NCBI GenBank assembly: GCA_913061235.1
Contig: CAJXTB010000013.1
Coordinates: 62,001-126,000, forward strand
Origin: an uncultured Pseudomonadota bacterium
GTDB lineage: Bacteria; Myxococcota_A; UBA796; GCA-2862545
Length of the DNA: 64,000 nucleotides
Direction of reading: 5' to 3'
Part shown: positions 42,633 to 51,970 of the stretch, in pieces
How the letters are laid out: each line of letters opens with the position of its first letter
Position numbering within the stretch: the stretch's first letter is position 1
Position numbers and translations under genes: made by a program
The notes under the pieces: model-generated
Told to the model about the DNA's origin: nothing
The model's database searches: none
What the model saw: only the letters and a program-made list of their open reading frames with translations

Positions 42633-44744
42633 CTAGAAGACGTCGGGTCCAACGTCCCAGAACCAGTCGTCTCCGAAGTCTAGCGGGTAGGCCCAGCCGC
42701 TTGTGCGGTAGGTGACGCTGGTGTCCCATAGGTCGATGGCTTCGCTGACGTCCAAGTCCTCGCCGTCCTCCTGCCACCACTGCACGATGTCTGCGTTGTC
42801 TTGTGCGGCCAAGGCCAAGATATCGGCGTTGTTCTGCATGTCGTCTGACAGGAATGGCGCCCAGTAGTGACCGACGTACTCTTCAAGGACGCGCCTACGT
42901 ACATCTGTTGCGGTTGGGCGGTCCAAGATGGCTACGTTCAGCTCACCTTCGTACTTGTAGCCCCGATTGTTCCAGTTGCACGAGCCGACGGACACGTAGA
43001 CGTCATCCACAATGCGCAGCTTGCTGTGGTTGTAGATGGGGACGTCCAGAAGTTCGACGGTGTCCCAGAAAATGCCGACGTCGGTGTACAGGTCGGTCGC
43101 TACGAGCTGAATCAACACGTAGCGGTCCCCAAAGCGCTGGAACCGCTGGTCGTTCTCGACCGTCCACCGCAGACCGGGGTCGGACCCACTGACTGCGTTG
43201 GTCACCACAATGAGCACAAGGTCAGGCTCGTCCCACATGCGCTGTTCTAGGGTCTCGGCAATGATGGGCGCGCGGAAATACTGGTCTTCAATCAGCACGT
43301 ACTCGGTCGCCTGCTCAATGGCGCGAAGGTGAGTCTCTAGGATGGTCTGCTCAAGGAAGGGCTCGGGCATCGTGGCGACAATCTGAAGCGGAACGCCACC
43401 GGAAGGCTCACGGGCGGCGGGTAGTGCGGTCAGCGGTGTTGCGGAGTCCGCGTACAGGACGTCATCGGCAATGCCCTGTGACCATCGGGTGCGGAAGTAG
43501 TCTTCGACGTCTCGTGCGGCGGGGCCTTCGATGCGTACACTGAAGTCTTTTCGTGGGTCCAGCTCGCTCGGCTCGTTGCCGTATGCGACCTCAAGGCGGT
43601 CGTCTTCGTCGGCGTCGAAGGGCATGCGGCGGGGCTCGAAGACCGCATGGTCGCTTGTGTCCCAGTCGGCGGCCTTGGTGTTCATGCCGGTGATGAGGGC
43701 CACTGCGCCGTCGACCACAATGCCCTTTTGATGCCAGCTTGCGGCGTCGACCGCGTCTAGTCCTCTGCGTGCGGTGACATCGGCCTGTTCAGCACGCTCA
43801 TCGGGGTTCTCGCTGCGCACGCGCCGGAGGAAGGAGATGGGCTGGGGGACGGCGTCGTAGGTGTCATCAATGCTGACCTCGGTGACGTTGCCCTGGAGCA
43901 TGACCTCAAAGTCGTCTCCACTGTCCTGCGCGTAGGCGCGTAGGGCCGAGTCGGTATTGATGTAGGCGGTAAAGTCGAAGTTCTCGCCCCAGAAGCGGTT
44001 TATGAGCACTCGCGTGTCCACATCTGCCTCTTCCAGCACCGCCATCACCGTGTTGCCTTCACGCTGCGACTCGCTCATGGTCGCGTGGCCCAGGGGTCGA
44101 ATGAGCTCAAAGTCGCTCTCCCAGTACCAAGTCGACCAGGTGACCCGCTCTTGGGCCGACGCGACCATGTCATAGGCCGCCTGCCAGCCTTCTTCCCCGT
44201 CAAACAGCACCTCAGCACGGTTGTTCGTTGGGCGGTTGGCCGAGGGTGCGAACCAGTGGTGGTCCAGTCCAACCCAGACCGTCATGGTGTCACAGGACAG
44301 CCCGTCTACCGTGGTGATGTTGCGGGTCACGGCCCACCGACTGCGGTCATCGAGGCGTTCAACGCGTACGCCTGCGTTTGTGCTCTCAATGCGTACTCGC
44401 GCATTGTGGTGGTCCTGAGCGGACATGGAGACAGTCACGGCACCGGGCACATCTTGGCTCCACCACGCCACGCCGTCGCCACGACTGAAGGTGTCAGAGG
44501 ATGGCGTGGGGACCTCGCTCACGGACGCGGTTTGTGCCCATGGGTCCGTGCCTACTACCGTGATGAGTGTGCCTTCGCAGGCGTCATCGGGCTCTGGTAG
44601 GGGCTCTTGGGTGTCTGTGTCCGGGTCGTTACCGACATCTGGCTCAGACGTATCGGAGTCCGTGCCGTCGGTATCAGGGGCTTGGACGTCGACCTTTGGG
44701 GTACAGGCGGACAACAACAGGGCAATGAGAAATGGTGCTTTCAT
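42633..44744 (-). CDS. Phospholipase D-family lipoprotein, 703 aa
   Basis: Predicted lipoprotein: signal with lipobox LSAC, then an acidic Thr/Asp stalk (residues 20-50). A beta-rich domain (60-180) precedes the two HKD half-sites: WHQKGIVVDGAVALITGMN near residue 338 and NHSKLRIVDDVYVSVGSCNW near 572. Both have the expected His and Lys, and downstream Asn residues, so the enzyme should be active. It could cut phospholipids, as a toxin or scavenging enzyme, or synthesise cardiolipin-like lipids; export with a stalk favours action on external lipid. An active-site Asp of classic HxKx4D is present in GIVVDG and RIVDD. Confidence 0.9.
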   Translation of the reverse strand: MKAPFLIALLLSACTPKVDVQAPDTDGTDSDTSEPDVGNDPDTDTQEPLPEPDDACEGTLITVVGTDPWAQTASVSEVPTPSSDTFSRGDGVAWWSQDVPGAVTVSMSAQDHHNARVRIESTNAGVRVERLDDRSRWAVTRNITTVDGLSCDTMTVWVGLDHHWFAPSANRPTNNRAEVLFDGEEGWQAAYDMVASAQERVTWSTWYWESDFELIRPLGHATMSESQREGNTVMAVLEEADVDTRVLINRFWGENFDFTAYINTDSALRAYAQDSGDDFEVMLQGNVTEVSIDDTYDAVPQPISFLRRVRSENPDERAEQADVTARRGLDAVDAASWHQKGIVVDGAVALITGMNTKAADWDTSDHAVFEPRRMPFDADEDDRLEVAYGNEPSELDPRKDFSVRIEGPAARDVEDYFRTRWSQGIADDVLYADSATPLTALPAAREPSGGVPLQIVATMPEPFLEQTILETHLRAIEQATEYVLIEDQYFRAPIIAETLEQRMWDEPDLVLIVVTNAVSGSDPGLRWTVENDQRFQRFGDRYVLIQLVATDLYTDVGIFWDTVELLDVPIYNHSKLRIVDDVYVSVGSCNWNNRGYKYEGELNVAILDRPTATDVRRRVLEEYVGHYWAPFLSDDMQNNADILALAAQDNADIVQWWQEDGEDLDVSEAIDLWDTSVTYRTSGWAYPLDFGDDWFWDVGPDVF

Positions 44745-44798
44745 TGCACCGGTCTAACTGCACACGACTTAAAAAGCCTGTGCCGCACAGTGTTGTTG

Positions 44799-44840
44799 GA
44801 ACGGGTTGATCTGGGGACGCGTTGTTCAGGTGTGTGCAAG
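44799..44840. repeat. Imperfect ~42-bp repeat, copy 2
   Basis: It aligns with 11812-11853. Translating the minus strand of both gives weakly similar pieces (HTPEQRVP and HGPEHRIP), so a shared coding relic is possible. Confidence 0.35.
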
Positions 44841-44953
44841 GCGGCAACCGTCATGAGTGGCAATCCGCATATCCCGAGCGGGAGGGGGGCTCGCGCGGGA
44901 CTGGACGTTGGTCTCATCCGCATCAGAGCGTGGTGCGAACAAGGCGCTTCTGC

Positions 44954-44961
44954 GGTATTAT
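44954..44961 (+). promoter_or_regulatory. Candidate -10 box (GGTATTAT) and leader hairpin
   Basis: GGTATTAT ends 35 bases before the ATG at 44997. Between them GACGT/ACGTC (44972-44984) can form a small hairpin. GGGGAG is the Shine-Dalgarno sequence. Confidence 0.4.
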
Positions 44962-44996
44962 TACGGGGCAAGACGTTCGACGTCAGGGGAGCTTGT

Positions 44997-46427
44997 ATGT
45001 GGTTTGGATTGCTAAGCGTGCTGCTGGCACCGGTAGCTGGTGCGGCAGATGGAAACGCGAACGGGTGCGATGACGCCTACGAGGCCAATGGCGCCTGTGT
45101 GTCGACCACAGCCAGCGTAGACCCCAGCGTCACCGTTGGTGGCTCAAGCCAAGTTCGAGCGCGAGCGAGTGTTGGCCCCCGGACCGCGATTGGAAGTGGG
45201 GTCACCATTGGCGTGCGCGCGGCTCTTGCCGGGCGCGACGACCACGCATCCAACCCGGTCACGATTGGCAATGACGTGATCATTGGCCGCTCGGTCACAC
45301 TTGGGCCGGACCATGTCTTGGGCGCAGGTACCGTACTTTCACGTTCGGTTACCGCCGGGTCGGACCTGACCACCGGCGCCAACGCTTCGGTTGGCTACGC
45401 CTCACAGCTTGGCTCCAATGTCACCCTTGGCGACGCTTCTGTCATCGGTAGTCTGGTGAACCTTGGCGACTATACGGTCATCAGCAACTCCGCGGTTCTC
45501 GCGCGCAGCGTGACTATTTCATCGGCACTGAACTCCATTGATGGAACCGTGGTTTCTGGTGTTGTTGGCCCGGAAGTCTCGGTGGGTACCGGCGTTGAGA
45601 TTCAAGCCGGCGCACGCGTCCGCAAGCGTGCAGTCATTGCAGAGGGCGCCACAGTGGAGAGCACAGCACGCGTTGGCCGCGACGTCACCGTGGGGGCTGA
45701 TTCGATTATCCGCGGAAGTGTTCGTGCAGGTGCTGTGATTGGTGAGGGAGCGACTGTTGGCGACGGTGCCATTGTTGCCCGCGGTGCTGAGGTCTGTGCC
45801 TCGGTCACGGTCCCAGATGACGCGAACGTAGGCGACGTCTACCCGCCAGAGGGCTGCGTTGCGGCAACGGGATGCCATGCAATTTTGCTGGCTGGCGGCT
45901 CTACCGGCGACGGGCTGTACACGATTGACCCGGACGGAGCGGGCGGAGAAGCACCGATTGACGCGTACTGTGACATGACCACAGACGGAGGTGGCTGGAC
46001 TCTGGTAAGTCGCGTCAAGACCAGTACGACCGCTCACCGCGATGTTGCTGCGGTGGGAACCTTGACTTCCCCGGGGCAGGCCAGTGTCGCCAAGCTGGCA
46101 GATGTGGACATCAACGCTCTCCGGGGGCCGGACTACCTACAGAGCGTTGTGCGCTTCACCTGTGGCACCCTGACCACCTACTTCCAAGAGGACAAGACGT
46201 TCGATGCAACGGCGCTTTCTGCCGGTGCTATCGACCGTTGTGCCTCTACCTGGGACGCAACGACCTGGTACGAAAGCACCCCGTACTCTAGCCATGGCGG
46301 TCTCAATACCTACGGCCAGACCGCGAACTGTGGCTACATCATGTACACCCTGGGAGATAACAGCTTCGAAGGCTGCTACAGCGGGATCGACGGATACAAT
46401 CAAGACGGCGCCATGTGGGTGAAGTAG
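44997..46427 (+). CDS. Secreted left-handed beta-helix plus fibrinogen-like protein, 476 aa
   Basis: Exported. ATG 44997 (GGGGAG upstream) gives a signal peptide ending AGAA; the longer open frame upstream is not used. Residues 30-285 are hexapeptide repeats (VGGSSQ, VGPRTA, IGSGVT, IGVRAA) forming a left-handed beta-helix. SVGYASQL and RVRKRA match the equivalent positions in the proteins at 25900 and 62587. Residues ~295-476 are fibrinogen-like: GLYTIDPDG, YCDMTTDGGGWTLVS, Cys pairs, ending AMWVK. It is a paralogue of the protein at 25900. The ligand is unknown. Confidence 0.85.
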   Translation: MWFGLLSVLLAPVAGAADGNANGCDDAYEANGACVSTTASVDPSVTVGGSSQVRARASVGPRTAIGSGVTIGVRAALAGRDDHASNPVTIGNDVIIGRSVTLGPDHVLGAGTVLSRSVTAGSDLTTGANASVGYASQLGSNVTLGDASVIGSLVNLGDYTVISNSAVLARSVTISSALNSIDGTVVSGVVGPEVSVGTGVEIQAGARVRKRAVIAEGATVESTARVGRDVTVGADSIIRGSVRAGAVIGEGATVGDGAIVARGAEVCASVTVPDDANVGDVYPPEGCVAATGCHAILLAGGSTGDGLYTIDPDGAGGEAPIDAYCDMTTDGGGWTLVSRVKTSTTAHRDVAAVGTLTSPGQASVAKLADVDINALRGPDYLQSVVRFTCGTLTTYFQEDKTFDATALSAGAIDRCASTWDATTWYESTPYSSHGGLNTYGQTANCGYIMYTLGDNSFEGCYSGIDGYNQDGAMWVK

Positions 46428-46538
46428 AGGCTTCGACTGAGCGGTAAGTCAGTCGACACCGTCGCGACTCTGGGGCATCGGATGGGCCATCGCGCATCCA
46501 CTCTGTCCATGCGTCGCGCATCGGAATATGCAGCAGCC

Positions 46539-47483
46539 ATGTCAGGTCCCCTCGTCGTGCTCGGCCCTCAGCGGCCGAACCAAAACTTGAGTGCAGTCCT
46601 TGAGCGCTCGGTGACGGAGCCAGGGGCGATTTCCGTGATCAGCGCAGGCTGGCGGTATGACGAAGCGGACATTGGACCGCTGCAGGCTGCCTTACGTCGC
46701 CCGTCGCATCACTTGGCGCTGTACACTTGGTTTGACGAGCTGTTGCGGGCACACCCGGACCTCAAGCGCTCCTATAGGGCTCGGCAGGACGCTATTCGGG
46801 CACACAAGGTGTTGTACCGCATCCGCGTTGACGCCTCGCTCATTGCGGTTCGCAGGCTGCGAGAGCTGTACGACGGTGACCCGGACGGTGTGTGGCCTGA
46901 GCTTCAGCGCGCGGCAAAGGCTGTTCGGCGCGTCGATGACGACTTGATGGAGGAGTTGGACACCATCAACGCACGCTTCCCGGAGCTTGCGACACCGTGG
47001 GAACGTCCTGAGGTTGCCCCGTACGTCGAACGCATTCAGGCTATCGTCCAAGACTGTGCGGCAATCGCTATTGCCGGTGGACACGTGGCGGTGCTTCAGA
47101 ATCGCCTGCACTTTTTTGGCTTTGATGCCCTGTTGACCGCGTGGACCCGGCCTATCGTTGCGTGGTCCGGCGGCGCGATGGTGCTGACCGACCGCATTGC
47201 GCTGTTCTACGACGACCCCCCCGAGGGCCCGGGTGAGGCTGAGGTCTTGGGGCCCGGACTTGGCTTGTTGCCCGGCGTTGTGCTGTTCCCCCATGCTGAG
47301 CGTCGCTTGCGCATGGACCAGACGCACCGGCTGTCGAGCCTTGCGATTCGCTTTCAGCCCGCGGACTGCATCACCCTTGAGAATGGCGCCCATCTCGTCC
47401 GCAGGGACGACTCTTGGCATAACGAGGGAGTGTCCGGCTCGGCCCTACGAATCCGGCCTGACGGCACCCTGGAGACGCTCTAA
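46539..47483 (+). CDS. S51 / class-I glutamine-amidotransferase-like protein, 314 aa
   Basis: First gene of the ATP-grasp cluster. The fold is suggested by IAIAGGHVAVLQNRLHFF followed by IVAWSGGAMVL, where Ser210 occupies the nucleophile-elbow position used by peptidase S51 (cyanophycinase, dipeptidase E) in place of the Cys of glutamine amidotransferases. LFPHAERRLRM may carry the catalytic His. S51 enzymes cut peptides with unusual acidic or isopeptide links, which would fit a cluster that also makes amide bonds. ATG 46539 starts just before the conserved LVVLGPQRPN; 46482 and 46509 are alternatives. The next gene overlaps its stop by one base. Confidence 0.65.
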   Translation: MSGPLVVLGPQRPNQNLSAVLERSVTEPGAISVISAGWRYDEADIGPLQAALRRPSHHLALYTWFDELLRAHPDLKRSYRARQDAIRAHKVLYRIRVDASLIAVRRLRELYDGDPDGVWPELQRAAKAVRRVDDDLMEELDTINARFPELATPWERPEVAPYVERIQAIVQDCAAIAIAGGHVAVLQNRLHFFGFDALLTAWTRPIVAWSGGAMVLTDRIALFYDDPPEGPGEAEVLGPGLGLLPGVVLFPHAERRLRMDQTHRLSSLAIRFQPADCITLENGAHLVRRDDSWHNEGVSGSALRIRPDGTLETL

Positions 47484-48634
47484 TGGAACGCATTCTGGCG
47501 CTCATTGAGCAGCTCAACACCGGCCCAGACCGCCGACATGAGACGCTGTCGGCATTCGTGGACGGGAACAGCTTTCCCCTCGTTCATGAGCACCAGGCGG
47601 TGTTCTTCTTCTGGGACAGCCACCACACCGAAGGTGTCGTGCTCGCTCACTGGGTCTTCGGACTTGAGTCACGCCAGGAGTTTCAGCGCATTGAGGGAAC
47701 GGACGCCTTCTACCTGCACCTCGAGCTGCCCCTAGGCTCTCGTGTCGAGTACAAGCTGGAGCTCCATCGCGGCGGCGAGCGGCACTGGATTCGTGACCCG
47801 CGCAACCCGCAGCAGGCGTTTGACCCGTTCGGCTCAAACAGCGTGTGCACTATGACTGGCTACGCGGAGCCTGCCTGGGTGCGCCGAGCGCGTGGCGTGC
47901 CAAAGGGCCGCTTCGAGACGCTGCGCATTCCGTCGCAAGTATACGGTGGGGAACGCACACTTCGGGTCTACCTACCGGTCGAGTACAAACCGTCCAAGAG
48001 CTACCCAGTGATGGTGTGCCACGACGGCGACGACTACCTCAAGTACGCACGAGTGGATGCAGTGCTCGACAACCTCATCGCGCGGCACGAGGTGATGCCG
48101 ATGGTCGTGGTGTTCACGTCGGGTGGCGACCGGAACGCGGAGTACGCTGCTAATCCCAAGCAGGCCGCCTTCTTGGTAGACGAGGTCCTTCCTGCGGTTG
48201 AGCGGTCCTACGGTATCAGCCACGACCCCAAAGAACGCGGACTGATGGGGGCTAGTTTCGGCGGTGTGTCCAGCTTGTACACCGCGTGGAGCCGTCCTGG
48301 CGTGTTTGGCCGCCTGATGCTTCAGTCCGGCTCTTTCGCGTTCACAGACGTTGGCCACCACAACCGCGGCCCACTGTGGGACGACGTCGTTGCGTTCGTC
48401 AATGACTTCCGCCGTGACCCCGCCCGTGTTGATGCGCGCATGTTCCTGTCGTGTGGCACCTTCGAGTCGCTGATCTACTACAACCGGAGTCTGGTGCCTC
48501 TGCTCCGCTCCGCCGGACTTCAGGTGCGCTACGTCGAGGCTCAGGACGGTCACAACTGGATCGCTTGGCGCGACCGTCTGCGCGAAGGACTCACGTACCT
48601 GTTTCCCGGCCACCTTAGAATGGTGTACGAATAG
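47483..48634 (+). CDS. Alpha/beta-hydrolase of the enterochelin-esterase type, 383 aa
   Basis: Esterase-D/Fes-like hydrolase. Residues 1-135 form an E-set-like beta-sandwich (AVFFFWDSHHTEGVVLAHWV, FYLHLELPLGSRVEYKLELH), as in enterochelin esterases. The catalytic domain starts near RVYLPVEYKPSKSYPVMVCH; the nucleophile is Ser258 in MGASFGG, Asp may be in LSCGTFES region, and His in DGHNWIAW. No signal peptide. It starts within the stop codon of the S51-like gene (TAATG), so translation is coupled. In this cluster it may release or hydrolyse a conjugate, by analogy with siderophore ester cleavage. The substrate is unknown. Confidence 0.85.
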   Translation: MERILALIEQLNTGPDRRHETLSAFVDGNSFPLVHEHQAVFFFWDSHHTEGVVLAHWVFGLESRQEFQRIEGTDAFYLHLELPLGSRVEYKLELHRGGERHWIRDPRNPQQAFDPFGSNSVCTMTGYAEPAWVRRARGVPKGRFETLRIPSQVYGGERTLRVYLPVEYKPSKSYPVMVCHDGDDYLKYARVDAVLDNLIARHEVMPMVVVFTSGGDRNAEYAANPKQAAFLVDEVLPAVERSYGISHDPKERGLMGASFGGVSSLYTAWSRPGVFGRLMLQSGSFAFTDVGHHNRGPLWDDVVAFVNDFRRDPARVDARMFLSCGTFESLIYYNRSLVPLLRSAGLQVRYVEAQDGHNWIAWRDRLREGLTYLFPGHLRMVYE

Positions 48635-48663
48635 ACCCCCAACGGTGAATCACCGGAGTCAGC

Positions 48664-49914
48664 ATGGACGTCCGCAAAATCGGCCTGTCACTTGGAGCGG
48701 ACCTGTGCTGGCCCGCCGCTTACGAAGACCTGCTTGAGCTGATGGACTTAACTGTCGAGGTCGACGGTAAGGCAGTGCGTTTCGACGTAGAGCGAGTGGT
48801 CATTGAACCTTTCGACCTCCGCTATAAGCCCCGGTATGACTTGGTCTTGGACCGTCTGACTCACTGGTTCGACGTCTCGCGCGAGTGGATCAAGAAGATC
48901 ACGCTGATGGACGACGTGTACGTGCTCAACAACCCGTGGTCCATCCAGAGCATGGAGAAGCACACCAGCTACTGCGCCATGATTCGCTTGGGCTTTCCCA
49001 TTCCCGAGACTTGGATGATTCCGCCCAAGGAGTACGACCTCAAGCAGGGCGACACAGCGGTCACCATCAAGCGGTACAACAAGCTGTTTGACCTAGCGAG
49101 TGTTGGTGAAGCGACTGGGTATCCAGCCTTCCTCAAACCTTATGACGGAGGCGCCTGGGTTGGCGTGAGGCAGGTCAAGAATGACGACCAGCTACGCGAG
49201 GCGTACGACGCATCGGGCACACGGGTCAACCACCTACAGACCGGTGTAAAAGACTGGGACCTGTTCGTTCGCGGAGTGGGCATTGGGCCCCAGGTCAACG
49301 TCATTCGCTACGACCCCGACGCGCCGCTACATGGCCGTTACCTCGTAGACTTTCACTTCCTTGACGGCGCAGGTTGGGAGACAGCCCAGCGCACCACACG
49401 CGTCATCAACGCGTTCTTCGGCTGGGACTACAACTCGTGCGAGATGCTACGTTCGGACGGCATTCTACAGCCCATCGACTTTGCCAATCCGTGCCCAGAT
49501 AGCCAGGTCACCAGCCTGCACTTCCACTTTCCATGGATGGTGAAGGCGCTCATTCGATGGACCATCTACTGCGCTGCGGTTCGTCGTAAACCCACGCTGA
49601 ACCTGGACTGGGCCCCATTCTTCGCCATTGCAGATACCGACCTGCCGTTCGAAGAAAAGCTCATTCAGTACGACGAACTGGCCCAGGCTCATTTCGACAC
49701 CGAGCGCTTTGCTGCCTTCAACGACAAGTGGCTAGGCGACCTCGACGCGATTGCTCTGGAGTACTTCGGCACCGAGCGCTTTCGCGGCATTGTCCGCGCC
49801 AAGGCCGAGGCCATGTACCCAGCCCATGAGGTCGAGGCGTTCACCGAGCACTTCTTCGGCTTGGTCGGGTTTTGGCGAAAGACAGAGGCTGAACGCCTTG
49901 CGGCGACCTCGTGA
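48664..49914 (+). CDS. ATP-grasp ligase (first of three), 416 aa
   Basis: Predicted ATP-dependent ligase forming an acyl-phosphate and then an amide or ester. The nucleotide-binding piece is FLKPYDGGAWVGVRQV near residue 160, and the metal-binding end of the fold is around NLDWAPFF. The N-terminal part is RIRK-like and divergent (DVRKIGLSLGADLCWPAAYE). It is clearly different from the other two ATP-grasp genes of the cluster, which resemble each other. AAGGTG-like spacing of 29 bases from the esterase gene and a 4-base overlap with the next (GTGA) indicate one operon. Carboxylate and nucleophile are unknown. Confidence 0.78.
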   Translation: MDVRKIGLSLGADLCWPAAYEDLLELMDLTVEVDGKAVRFDVERVVIEPFDLRYKPRYDLVLDRLTHWFDVSREWIKKITLMDDVYVLNNPWSIQSMEKHTSYCAMIRLGFPIPETWMIPPKEYDLKQGDTAVTIKRYNKLFDLASVGEATGYPAFLKPYDGGAWVGVRQVKNDDQLREAYDASGTRVNHLQTGVKDWDLFVRGVGIGPQVNVIRYDPDAPLHGRYLVDFHFLDGAGWETAQRTTRVINAFFGWDYNSCEMLRSDGILQPIDFANPCPDSQVTSLHFHFPWMVKALIRWTIYCAAVRRKPTLNLDWAPFFAIADTDLPFEEKLIQYDELAQAHFDTERFAAFNDKWLGDLDAIALEYFGTERFRGIVRAKAEAMYPAHEVEAFTEHFFGLVGFWRKTEAERLAATS

Positions 49915-50636
49915 ACCGTCGCACATGGGCGTGGAAGAGCCCGCATCTGGACCGCGAGATGAACGTGGCGTGCTGGGGGCACTTCGGCGTACCCGTTCTG
50001 CTCTTTCCGACCGGTGCTGCCGACTTCTTGGACCACGAGCGGTTCCTCATGCTGCACAAGCTCGAGCCCCTCATCGACGCCGGACGCATCAAGGTCTACA
50101 CCTGCGACGCCATCACGGCGGACGGCTGGTTGAACGGCACTGCACACCCTGCACACAAGTCGTGGATGCAGGCGAGCTTCGACCGCTACTTGGTGAACGA
50201 ACTACTGCCGCATATCCAAGACGACTGTGGGGGTACCACCGGCATCATTGCGGCTGGCGCATCGATTGGAGCCTACAACGCGGTGGCTGCTGCTTGCCGG
50301 CATCCCGAGTGGTTCTCACGGGTCATTGCCATGAGTGGTACCTACGACTTTGACCGCTGGATGAACGGCTTCAAAGACGCGAATTACTACTTCAGCCAGC
50401 CACTGTACTTCGTACCCCGCTTGGAGGGACCGGAGCTTGATGCGCTGCGACAGGTGCACTTTGTCATTGCCAGCGGGCAGGGACGTGCCGAGGCGCCAGA
50501 CGAGTCACGCCGAATGGCCGAGGTGCTGAGCGCCCGTGGCGTGCCGGTCGACCTTCAGATCTGGGGCCGCGACGTACACCATGACTGGCCGACTTGGCGC
50601 ACCTGGTTGCCTCACTTCTTGGACATTGCCACTTAG
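49911..50636 (+). CDS. Alpha/beta-hydrolase, putative esterase, 241 aa
   Basis: A compact esterase-family protein. The nucleophile elbow is GASIGA with Ser118; His is probably in DVHHDWPTW and Asp in GRAEAPD. The start HLDREMNVACWGHFGVPVLLF is typical of this group, which includes proteins annotated as esterase family. There is no signal peptide. GTG 49911 overlaps the stop of the ATP-grasp gene by four bases (GTGA). Two different hydrolases within one ligase cluster suggest separate steps: for example activation or transfer, and release. Confidence 0.85.
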   Translation: MNRRTWAWKSPHLDREMNVACWGHFGVPVLLFPTGAADFLDHERFLMLHKLEPLIDAGRIKVYTCDAITADGWLNGTAHPAHKSWMQASFDRYLVNELLPHIQDDCGGTTGIIAAGASIGAYNAVAAACRHPEWFSRVIAMSGTYDFDRWMNGFKDANYYFSQPLYFVPRLEGPELDALRQVHFVIASGQGRAEAPDESRRMAEVLSARGVPVDLQIWGRDVHHDWPTWRTWLPHFLDIAT

Positions 50637-50669
50637 GGCCCGCTGTCTGCGGCTGACCCGGAGATTCCT

Positions 50670-51896
50670 ATGCACGTGATCTTTGTCGCTCCCCACTTTC
50701 CGGCCGGTCAGCGTCGTTTTGCGCAAGGTCTGAAGAATGTGGGTGCCCGCATCACGGGCATTATCGACTGCCCGATAGACTTCGTAGACTCGGCGGTCCG
50801 TGCGCTGATGGACGACTACGAGCGGGTGCCGAGCTTGGCGGACGAGGACGCCATGGTCGCCGCGGTCAAGCGTATTCAGGCTCGCGGTCCCTTTGTGCAC
50901 AGGCTGGAGGCGACCATCGAGTCGCACACGCTGATGACGGCACGTGTGCGCGAGCGCTGCGACATTCCGGGGCTGCCGTACGCGGTTGTAGAGCGCTGTC
51001 GGGACAAGCTGCTCATGAAGCAGTTCCTGGCCAAGCATGGCATTCCAGGTGCCCGTGCGGCCGAGGTCTCTACGGCCAGTGACGCGTGGGAGTTCGCCAA
51101 GCAGGTGGGGTTTCCGCTCATCCTCAAGCCGCGTGATGGTGCTGGAGCCTACGCCACCTACAAGCTGGAGAATACCGACCAGCTCGCTGTTGCTCTCGCG
51201 CAGACGGGTCTGGACAAGCGCAAGGGCTACTTTGTCATGGAGCAGTTCGTGAGCGGTCACGAAGGCTTCTACGACACCCTCACCGTCGGCGGAACCGTCG
51301 TCTTTGAGTTTGTGAGTCACTACTACCCGAACGTCTTGACGGCCATGCGCGACCGCAGCGTCTCGCCCATCATCATTGCGACCAACCGGTTGGAGCAGGG
51401 GGGCTACACCGAGCTGCGCCAGTTTGGACGCAAGGTCGTGACGGCGCTTGGCATCGAGACTGCCGCCACGCACATGGAGTGGTTCTTCGGAGAAAAAGGC
51501 TTGTTGTTCGCGGAGATTGGCGCGCGACCGCCCGGCGTTAACTACTGGGACATCTACAGCGCCATTGGCGAGGTCGACATCTACACCGAGTGGGCCCGTG
51601 CCGTGTGCTGGGGCGACGTTCACGCCACACCGGGTCGCCAGTACTCTGGGGGCATTGTCAGCATCCGTCCAGACCGCGACGGCCAGATTCGCGGGTACGC
51701 CGGGGCAGACGAGGTGCAGCGCCGCTTTGGCGAGTACATCTTCAAGGCACGACTACCCCCTGAAGGCACACCGACCCAGCCTATTGAGGCGGGCTACCTG
51801 GCGAATGCCTACGTGTGCGTCAAGCATGAGAACTACGATACCTGTCGGGACATCCTGCAGGAAATCGGCCGCACACTCAAGCTGTACGCTGCCTGA
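50670..51896 (+). CDS. ATP-grasp ligase (second of three), 408 aa
   Basis: ATP-grasp fold of the carbamoyl-phosphate-synthase/PurK type. Order: N-terminal Rossmann-like part (MHVIFVAPHFPAGQRRFAQG), central CRDKLLMKQFLAKHGIPGAR, the ATP loop FPLILKPRDGAGAYATYKL, the hinge YFVMEQFVSGHE, and the metal site LLFAEIGARPPGVNYWD. All ATP-grasp landmarks are intact. It is about 45% alike by eye to the next ATP-grasp gene, so the two arose by duplication. It probably joins a carboxylate to an amine or hydroxyl. Substrates are unknown. Confidence 0.9.
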   Translation: MHVIFVAPHFPAGQRRFAQGLKNVGARITGIIDCPIDFVDSAVRALMDDYERVPSLADEDAMVAAVKRIQARGPFVHRLEATIESHTLMTARVRERCDIPGLPYAVVERCRDKLLMKQFLAKHGIPGARAAEVSTASDAWEFAKQVGFPLILKPRDGAGAYATYKLENTDQLAVALAQTGLDKRKGYFVMEQFVSGHEGFYDTLTVGGTVVFEFVSHYYPNVLTAMRDRSVSPIIIATNRLEQGGYTELRQFGRKVVTALGIETAATHMEWFFGEKGLLFAEIGARPPGVNYWDIYSAIGEVDIYTEWARAVCWGDVHATPGRQYSGGIVSIRPDRDGQIRGYAGADEVQRRFGEYIFKARLPPEGTPTQPIEAGYLANAYVCVKHENYDTCRDILQEIGRTLKLYAA

Positions 51897-51970
51897 TCGC
51901 GAGGGGCCGGTCTCCGTGGTTATCGGGTTATAGACCACCAACAAAGTGCAACACCGTGGCAGGCCAATCC

